A stretch of 5,069 bases of DNA from Clostridia bacterium. GTDB lineage: Bacteria > Bacillota > Clostridia > Saccharofermentanales > UBA5734. Both the position numbers and the translations under genes were made by a program. The notes under the pieces are model-generated. The model was not told where the DNA came from, ran no database searches, and saw nothing but the letters and a program-made list of their open reading frames with translations. Of the stretch, positions 1-5,069 are shown in pieces. Every line of letters starts with the position of its first letter. The first letter of the stretch is position 1. The DNA lies in the NCBI GenBank assembly GCA_017997315.1, contig JAGOFF010000179.1:1-5069 (forward strand), written 5' to 3'.

Positions 1-2
1 GG

Positions 3-1997
3 CGGATGATCCAGACCAACCTGCGCGAGACCGACATGGCGGATATCGACGCCGAGCGGTACGTAAGCGAACTCAAGCGGTTCTCCGCCACGGTCGTCCT
101 GATCAACGCCGCGGGAATCATCGCGAGCTACCCGACGAAACTGAAATACCATTACCAAAGCCCGTTCCTCACCGGCGACAGCCTGGAGACCCTGATCCGG
201 ACCTGCCGACGGGAGGGGATCCGCGTGCTCGCCCGGACCGATTTTTCCAAGATCCGGCGCGAGGTGTACGAGGCTCATCCCGAATGGGCCTACCGCACGG
301 CGACGGGGGACATCGTGGACTTCGAGGGCGACGTGCACGCCTGCGTCAACGGGGGATACCAGCGCGAATATGCGCTGGAGATCATCCGGGAATGCATCAC
401 CACGCTCGATTTCGACGGGATCTTTTTCAATATGGGCGGGTACCAGGTCCGCGACTACGCGTACAAGTATCACGGGATCTGCCACTGCGAGGCCTGCCGC
501 ACGCTGTTCCGGGAGCGGTACGGGAAAGAGCTGCCCCTCAAGGCGGACATGGGGGATCCGGTCTATCGCGCGTACCGGCGCTTCCAGCACGAGACCACCG
601 AAGAGCACAACGAGCGGGTGTGCCGGTTCATCCGGGAACTCCGGCCGGAAATGCTGGTCAACCGGGACGTCTACACCCTCGATACCGGCATGATCCGCCA
701 GGAGTCCAATACCGCACTGGACCGGCCGCTTCCGCACTGGCAGTATTCCGGCTCGGAAAACACGAAGTGGTCGCGCGCGTCTTTCCCCGGCTACATCTCG
801 AGCAACACCAGCGTGGATTTCCTGGACTTCCCGATCCGGCACGTCGCGGTTTCTCCGGTCCAGCAGGAAACCCGGCTGTGGCAGAACCTCGCGAATGCCG
901 GCCAGCTGGACTACTACCTGATCGGCCGGCTGGACAACCACGACGACACCTCTGGGTATGCCGGGGTCGAGCGGGTGTTCCGGTTCCATGAAAAGAACGC
1001 GGCGCTGTACCGCGACAACCATTCGATCACCCGCACCGCGATGGTGACCCCGGACCACTGGGGCGGTTTCGGTTCGGACACGGAAGCCGCCGGACTCTAC
1101 CGGATGCTGTCGGAGGGGCACCACCTGTTCGATGTGGTCTTCCTGAGCCGGATCCGGCACATCGACCTGGGCAAGTACGACATCCTGATCCTGCCGGACC
1201 TCGCGGAGATCGGGGACGAGGAGGCGCGAATCCTGGACGGATTCGTCGCGGCGGGCGGGCGCATGCTCTGCACCGGCCGGACGGGCTCGCGCGACGGCGG
1301 CGGGGAGGAGCGGAAGGCGCATGCGCTGGCGTGCGCCGGCATGCGGGGACGCGGCTTGCCGCAGGACGCGCGCGGGGCGTACTTCCGGCTGGACGACGCG
1401 GAACGCGGGGTGTTCACCCGGTTTGACGGGGTCCGGCTGGTCGCGATCGACGGGGACTATGTCTATGCTTCCTACGACGATGATGCGGAACGGCTGCTCC
1501 GCATGGTTCCGCCCCAGCCGTTCGGCCCGCCCGAGCGGTGCTACCCCCGCTTCCCGGCCGGGGAGAATCCGGGCGCGGTGCTCATGCGGTACGGGGCGGG
1601 GGTGTGCCTGACGGTACCCTGGTTCCCGGGCCGGCTGTTCCACCGGCAGGGCTACCCCAATACCATGATGTTTGTGCTGGATCTGCTCGAGAACCGGCTC
1701 GGGGTCCGTCCCGTCCGGACCGACCTGCCGCCGATGGCGGAAGTCACGCTGACCCGGACCGCGGTGCCCGGGACGACGCTGCTGCACGTCGTGAACCAGA
1801 CCGGGCACTTCGGGAACTCCTTCTATCCGCCGGTGACCCTCCCCTCCGCGTTCTGCGCGGTCCCGATGCCGGAATGTCCGGCCTCCGCGGAAAGCCTCAT
1901 GACGGGCAGGCCCGTTCCGTTCGAATGGGCGGACGGGGAACTGACGGTGCACCTGACCGGGATCGGATTGTGCGAGGCGGTGCTGATCCGGACGTGA
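3..1997 (+). CDS. Hypothetical glycoside hydrolase, GHL6 type, with beta-galactosidase trimerisation-like domain (5' end probably outside window)
   Basis: Putative sugar hydrolase; its substrate is unknown. Residues are numbered from the first in-frame ATG, at position 6, which gives 663 residues. Residues about 1-340 resemble the hypothetical glycosyl hydrolase 6 (GHL6) TIM-barrel family. Hallmarks are NLRETD near the N-terminus, AGIIASYPTKL (36-46), ARTDFSK (76-82), HPEWAYR (91-97), FDGIFFNMGGYQVRDY (136-151) and a CxCxxC cluster (C159, C161, C164) followed by FRERYG. Residues about 340-560 look like the Rossmann/glutamine-amidotransferase-like domain found in GH42-type enzymes (YDILILPDLAEI, then GGRMLCTGR). 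The C-terminal part carries HVVNQTGHFGNSFYPPV (594-610) and is probably a beta-sandwich. The frame is open to the left edge (the preceding codon is CGG) and no ribosome site is visible, so the real start is probably upstream. No signal peptide is seen, which suggests a cytoplasmic enzyme. The family is recognised from motifs by eye; the catalytic residues are not assigned. Confidence 0.85.
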   Translation, partial: RMIQTNLRETDMADIDAERYVSELKRFSATVVLINAAGIIASYPTKLKYHYQSPFLTGDSLETLIRTCRREGIRVLARTDFSKIRREVYEAHPEWAYRTATGDIVDFEGDVHACVNGGYQREYALEIIRECITTLDFDGIFFNMGGYQVRDYAYKYHGICHCEACRTLFRERYGKELPLKADMGDPVYRAYRRFQHETTEEHNERVCRFIRELRPEMLVNRDVYTLDTGMIRQESNTALDRPLPHWQYSGSENTKWSRASFPGYISSNTSVDFLDFPIRHVAVSPVQQETRLWQNLANAGQLDYYLIGRLDNHDDTSGYAGVERVFRFHEKNAALYRDNHSITRTAMVTPDHWGGFGSDTEAAGLYRMLSEGHHLFDVVFLSRIRHIDLGKYDILILPDLAEIGDEEARILDGFVAAGGRMLCTGRTGSRDGGGEERKAHALACAGMRGRGLPQDARGAYFRLDDAERGVFTRFDGVRLVAIDGDYVYASYDDDAERLLRMVPPQPFGPPERCYPRFPAGENPGAVLMRYGAGVCLTVPWFPGRLFHRQGYPNTMMFVLDLLENRLGVRPVRTDLPPMAEVTLTRTAVPGTTLLHVVNQTGHFGNSFYPPVTLPSAFCAVPMPECPASAESLMTGRPVPFEWADGELTVHLTGIGLCEAVLIRT

Positions 1998-2007
1998 TCC
2001 GGATCCC

Positions 2008-2013
2008 GGAGGA
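2008..2013 (+). promoter_or_regulatory. Ribosome binding site of the zinc-ribbon kinase gene
   Basis: GGAGGA lies 8 bases before the ATG at 2022, inside the 24-base gap after the upstream hydrolase gene. It supports 2022 as the start, which keeps the N-terminal cysteine pairs in the protein. The gap is too short to hold a separate promoter or terminator. Confidence 0.8.
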
Positions 2014-2021
2014 AAGAGCGG

Positions 2022-2690
2022 ATGGTGCAAAGCGTCCTGACTTGTCCGGAATGCGGCCCGCTCGGCAGGGAGGACGTATCGGTCCGCTGTGAACGGCTCC
2101 GGCGGCAGAATCTGCAGATCCTGCCTGTATTTCCGACCTGCCGGTCCTGTGGCTCGGAGGTCGCGGTCCGGCACGCCTGTACGGGCGGGAGCCTGATCGT
2201 GCTCAACGGGACCTGCGGCAGCGGAAAGTCCTCGGTTGCGGAGGAACTCGCGGCGCGGCACGGGTATCTGGCGATGGACGGGGACGGCGTACTCCAATCC
2301 GCCCGGAACCGTCCCGGCAACGAGACGGTATCCCTGGATTCCCCGGTGGTTCTCGAGGAGATCGGACGCGAGATCGACCTGCTGTCCCTGTATGGGGACC
2401 GGTTTGTGCTGTCCCACGTGATCCTGCCGGAAGATGCGGACCGGTACAGGACCTTGTTTGCGTCCCGCAATCTCCGGTGCGTCTGGATCCTGCTGCGTCC
2501 GGATATCGAGACCGCCCTGGCGCGCTGCCGGACGCGCACCTGTCACCGCCATCCGACACCGGAGCATTGGACCCGGTTGTTCCATGACCGTCTCGCCCCG
2601 GATGCCGGGTGGCATGTCCTGGATAACGGGAGTGCGACCCTGCAGGACACGACGGACGAGATCCTGGAGATCGCAAGGAGGATTCCATGA
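2022..2690 (+). CDS. P-loop small-molecule kinase (AAA_33-like) with N-terminal putative zinc ribbon
   Basis: Probable ATP-dependent phosphotransferase of 222 residues, of unknown substrate. Residues 1-55 contain two CxxC pairs (C8/C11 and C40/C43) in a CPECG...CRSCG arrangement, as in a four-cysteine zinc ribbon. The kinase fold starts at about residue 57 with a beta strand (LIVLNG) and Walker A GTCGSGKSS (63-71; K69). MDGDGV (85-90) gives aspartates at the place where shikimate-kinase-like and chloramphenicol-phosphotransferase-like enzymes bind the acceptor. FVLSHVILPEDADRY (128-142) is the probable Walker B-strand region. WILLRPDIETALARCRTRTCHR (155-176) resembles the arginine-rich lid. 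The start is supported by GGAGGA 8 bases upstream. The stop overlaps the next gene's ATG by 4 bases, so the two are likely translationally coupled. The kinase fold is well supported; the zinc ribbon is inferred from cysteine spacing, and no substrate can be named. Confidence 0.85.
   Translation: MVQSVLTCPECGPLGREDVSVRCERLRRQNLQILPVFPTCRSCGSEVAVRHACTGGSLIVLNGTCGSGKSSVAEELAARHGYLAMDGDGVLQSARNRPGNETVSLDSPVVLEEIGREIDLLSLYGDRFVLSHVILPEDADRYRTLFASRNLRCVWILLRPDIETALARCRTRTCHRHPTPEHWTRLFHDRLAPDAGWHVLDNGSATLQDTTDEILEIARRIP
2675..2681 (+). promoter_or_regulatory. Ribosome binding site of the methyltransferase gene
   Basis: A consensus AAGGAGG lies 5 bases before the ATG at 2687, inside the last codons of the kinase gene. 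It fixes the methyltransferase start and suggests this gene can be initiated efficiently in its own right as well as by coupling through the ATGA overlap. Confidence 0.85.
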
Positions 2691-3403
2691 GCGAAGTGCG
2701 CCGCCGTTTCGACGAGGTCTCCCGGCAGTACGACGAGCAGCGCCGGAAGTTCATCCCTTGCTTCGACGATTTCTACGCGCTTGCGGCGACCGCCGCGGAC
2801 ACTCCCCTGCCGTCGCCCGCGGTGCTCGACGTCGGCGCGGGCACCGGACTGCTCACCGCGTTCCTGACGGAACGTTTCCCCACAGGGACCTACACGCTGG
2901 TCGACCTGTCGGGACAGATGCTCGACCGGGCGCGGGAGCGGTTCGCCGGACGGGACGGCATGCAGTACATCGTCGCGGACTATCTGGAGCACGATTTCGG
3001 GCGGACCTACGACCTGGTCGTCTCCGCGCTTTCCATCCACCACCTGGACGACGACGCGAAAAGGCGGCTCTACCGCAAGTGCTTCGGGCTGCTGAATCCC
3101 GGAGGGGTGTTCGTGAACGCGGATCAGGTGAAGGGGGACACTCCCTACCTGGAGTCGCTGCACAAGCGGGTGTGGTACGACGGGATCGAGCGGAGCGGAC
3201 TGACTCCCGAAGAGATCCGGGCCGGGCGTGAACGCATCGCGCTGGACCGGGAGGCCGGGCTGGGCGAGCAGCTGCTCTGGCTGCGCGAAGCCGGGTTCCG
3301 GGATGTCGGATGTTTATACAGGTATCTGCATTTTGCGGTTTTCATGGGCCGGAAGCCGACCGGAAAGGCGGCTGCGGACAACGATGGGGATGGAATGCAA
3401 TGA
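2687..3403 (+). CDS. Class I SAM-dependent methyltransferase
   Basis: A 238-residue methyltransferase predicted to transfer a methyl group from S-adenosylmethionine; the acceptor is unknown. The Rossmann-fold motifs appear in order. Motif I is VLDVGAGTG (46-54). The acidic residue ending strand 2 is D73 (TLVDLS), which would bind the SAM ribose. IVADYLEHDF (95-104) is next, then the post-II strand YDLVVSALSIHHL (108-120), and motif III-like LLNPGGVFVNAD (135-146). The N-terminal RRRFDEVSRQYDEQRRKFIP (5-24) is a helical cap of the sort seen in UbiE/CmoA-like small methyltransferases. The C-terminal strand YRYLHFAVFMGRK (211-223) closes the domain, and the last 15 or so residues are polar and probably disordered. 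A perfect AAGGAGG precedes the start. The gene overlaps both neighbours by 4 bases. It lacks features that would identify it as CmoA or UbiE specifically, so it is left unnamed. Confidence 0.9.
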   Translation: MSEVRRRFDEVSRQYDEQRRKFIPCFDDFYALAATAADTPLPSPAVLDVGAGTGLLTAFLTERFPTGTYTLVDLSGQMLDRARERFAGRDGMQYIVADYLEHDFGRTYDLVVSALSIHHLDDDAKRRLYRKCFGLLNPGGVFVNADQVKGDTPYLESLHKRVWYDGIERSGLTPEEIRAGRERIALDREAGLGEQLLWLREAGFRDVGCLYRYLHFAVFMGRKPTGKAAADNDGDGMQ

Positions 3404-5069
3404 ACACGAAGACACTTTTCAACGACGGATGGAGTTTCGCGAAGACCGGACTGGAAACGGACCGACCCGGGGCGGAGGCGTTCGAACCGGTCGACCTCCC
3501 GCACGACTGGCTGATCCGCGACACCCGGAACCTGTATGAAAACGGGATCGGATGGTACCGGAAGAGTTGGCGCCACACGCGCGGCGAGGATCGGATCCTG
3601 CTCTGCTTCGACGGGGTCTACATGGATTCGACGCTGTTTGTGAACGGCCGGGCCGCGGGCGAGTGGAAAAACGGGTACACCTCGTTCGAGCATGACATCA
3701 CGGACGCGCTGGCCGAGGGGGACAACGAACTGCTCGTCCGGGTGCGGCACCAGGCGCCGAATTCCCGGTGGTACTCCGGCGCGGGGATCTACCGCGACGT
3801 ATGGCTCCGGCGTCGGGGCGGCACGCACATCGCCACCGACGGGACATATGTGTCCGTCCGGCGGGAAGGGAACATCTGGCGGGTCGACATCGATACCGAG
3901 TATGCCGCGGCCGGCGCTTCACGGCTGTCGCACGCGATCCTTCGGGACGGCGTCACGGCCGCGTCGAACGCGGCGGACCTCCCGGCCGGGTCCGGTGTGG
4001 ACCGGCAGACGCTGAGGGTGGCCGATCCGGCGCTTTGGAGCCCGGAGACGCCCGCGCTCTACCGGCTCGAGACCGCGCTCACCGGGCCGGATGGCCGGGT
4101 CGCGGAACAGCTCACGCAGAATCTCGGATTCCGCGAGCTGGTATTCGACCCCGACCGGGGACTCGCGCTCAACGGACGGAAAATCAAACTCAACGGGGTG
4201 TGCGAGCACCACGACCTGGGGGCGCTCGGGGCGGCGTTCAACCCGGCCGCGCTCCGACGCCGGTTCACGATCCTCAAGGACATGGGCGTCAACGCGGTCC
4301 GGACGTCGCACAATCCGCCCGCCCCGGCGTGGATGGACCTCGCGGACGAGATGGGGCTGCTCGTGTTCTCCGAAATTTTCGACATGTGGGAGCGCGCCAA
4401 GACCCCCTATGACTACGCGCGCTTCTTTCCGGAGTGGCACGCCCGGGACGTCGCGTCCTGGATCCGCCGGGACCGCAACCATCCCAGCCTGCTGATGTGG
4501 AGCATCGGGAACGAGATCTACGACACCCACGCGGACGAGCGGGGGCAGGAGATCACCCGGCGGCTGCTTGCGCTTGTCCGGGAGCACGACCCGCGCGGGA
4601 ACGCCCCGGTCACGATCGGTTCCAACTACATGCCGTGGGAGAACGCGCAGAAATGCGCGGACATCGTCAAGCTCGCCGGCTACAACTATGCGGAACGGCT
4701 GTACGGGAAGCATCACGCGGAGCACCCGGACTGGGTGATCTACGGGAGCGAAACCTCCTCGATCGTGCAGAGCCGCGGGGTGTACCATTTCCCGTTCGCC
4801 AAGTCCATCCTGGCGGATGACGACGAGCAGTGCTCCTCGCTCGGGAACTCCCCGGTCAGCTACGGGGCCAAGGCGGCCGAGCACTGCGTGATCGCGGAGC
4901 GGGACACCCCGTTTTCGCCCGGGCAGTTCCTGTGGACCGGATTCGACTACATCGGGGAACCGACCCCCTACCACACCAAGAATTCCTACTACGGCCAGAT
5001 CGACACCGCGACGTTCCCCAAGGACGCCTACTACTTCTACCAGTCCGCCTGGACCGACGGCCGGGAACG
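3400..5069 (+). CDS. Glycoside hydrolase family 2 beta-galactosidase-type enzyme (3' end outside window)
   Basis: Retaining exo-glycosidase, most likely a beta-galactosidase; a beta-glucuronidase or related specificity is possible. The first 556 residues are present and the frame is open to the right edge. Family members usually have about 750-900 residues, so the C-terminal domains are missing from view. Residues 1-140 form the jelly-roll sugar-binding domain (FNDGWSFAK, VDLPHDW, GIGWYRKSW, FDGVYMDSTLFVNG, then RWYSGAGIYRDVWL). Residues about 145-250 are the Ig-like domain (LWSPETPALYRLE, then NLGFREL). The TIM barrel begins at about 255 with LNGVCEHHDLG and VRTSHNPP (300-307). The acid/base is E372 in MWSIGNE and the nucleophile is E451 in YGSETSS. 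FLWTGFDYIGEPTPY (510-524) completes the pocket. No signal peptide is seen, so it is probably cytoplasmic. The ATG overlaps the methyltransferase stop (ATGA). Only a weak GGGGA sits upstream, which suggests reliance on translational coupling. Confidence 0.93.
   Translation, partial: MNTKTLFNDGWSFAKTGLETDRPGAEAFEPVDLPHDWLIRDTRNLYENGIGWYRKSWRHTRGEDRILLCFDGVYMDSTLFVNGRAAGEWKNGYTSFEHDITDALAEGDNELLVRVRHQAPNSRWYSGAGIYRDVWLRRRGGTHIATDGTYVSVRREGNIWRVDIDTEYAAAGASRLSHAILRDGVTAASNAADLPAGSGVDRQTLRVADPALWSPETPALYRLETALTGPDGRVAEQLTQNLGFRELVFDPDRGLALNGRKIKLNGVCEHHDLGALGAAFNPAALRRRFTILKDMGVNAVRTSHNPPAPAWMDLADEMGLLVFSEIFDMWERAKTPYDYARFFPEWHARDVASWIRRDRNHPSLLMWSIGNEIYDTHADERGQEITRRLLALVREHDPRGNAPVTIGSNYMPWENAQKCADIVKLAGYNYAERLYGKHHAEHPDWVIYGSETSSIVQSRGVYHFPFAKSILADDDEQCSSLGNSPVSYGAKAAEHCVIAERDTPFSPGQFLWTGFDYIGEPTPYHTKNSYYGQIDTATFPKDAYYFYQSAWTDGRE

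Noticed and set aside
284..991. A 235-codon plus-strand frame inside the first hydrolase
   Set aside because: It is an out-of-frame shadow of the GHL6 gene; its translation is Arg/Gly/Pro-rich without motifs, while the main frame carries continuous family hallmarks.
1983..2010. Repeated GATCCGGA-like words around the end of the first hydrolase gene, considered as a terminator or operator
   Set aside because: The copies are short and imperfect, form no convincing stem-loop followed by a T run, and most lie within the coding end. GATCCGG-like words are common across this GC-rich window.
1823..2539. A 238-codon minus-strand open frame spanning the hydrolase-kinase junction
   Set aside because: It is antisense to two well-supported genes, has low-complexity Arg/Ser/Pro composition and no domain signature.
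2543..3163. A 206-codon minus-strand open frame opposite the methyltransferase
   Set aside because: It is antisense to a gene with all SAM motifs in order, and its translation shows no family motif.
3919..4974. A 351-codon open frame on the minus strand within the GH2 gene
   Set aside because: It lies wholly antisense to a clear GH2 coding frame with intact catalytic motifs. Its product is rich in Arg, Val, Pro and Gly with no recognisable domain, as expected for a shadow frame in GC-rich DNA.

Overview
The window is a dense, GC-rich bacterial stretch with four genes in a row on the + strand and essentially no non-coding DNA. The first gene probably begins upstream of the window and the last runs off its right edge. 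Strong Shine-Dalgarno sites (GGAGGA, AAGGAGG), two 4-base ATGA stop/start overlaps and a single 24-base gap indicate one co-transcribed operon. The protein sequences, especially the GH2 active-site region and the kinase and methyltransferase, read like those of carbohydrate-degrading Clostridia-type Firmicutes (gut or rumen lineages) with unusually high GC. This assignment is an inference from remembered family resemblance, and other fibre-degrading phyla cannot be excluded.

Layout: (1) positions 3-1997, a hypothetical glycoside hydrolase of the GHL6 type, with a TIM-barrel-like N-terminal half, a Rossmann-like middle domain and a beta-sandwich-like C-terminal part. (2) 2022-2690, a small P-loop kinase with an N-terminal CxxC...CxxC putative zinc ribbon. 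(3) 2687-3403, a class I SAM-dependent methyltransferase. (4) 3400-5069, the first 556 residues of a GH2 beta-galactosidase-type enzyme with both catalytic glutamates present.

The two sugar enzymes lack visible signal peptides and so probably act in the cytoplasm on imported oligosaccharides or glycosides. The kinase and methyltransferase sit tightly between them. They may act on the released sugar or aglycone, or may be general housekeeping or stress functions carried along; the sequence does not decide this. I see no RNA genes, CRISPR array, mobile element, terminator or internal promoter. The window is mostly ordinary. The most interesting points are the zinc-ribbon/kinase fusion, its placement with a methyltransferase between two glycosidases, and the uncharacterised GHL6 enzyme with its CxCxxC cluster.
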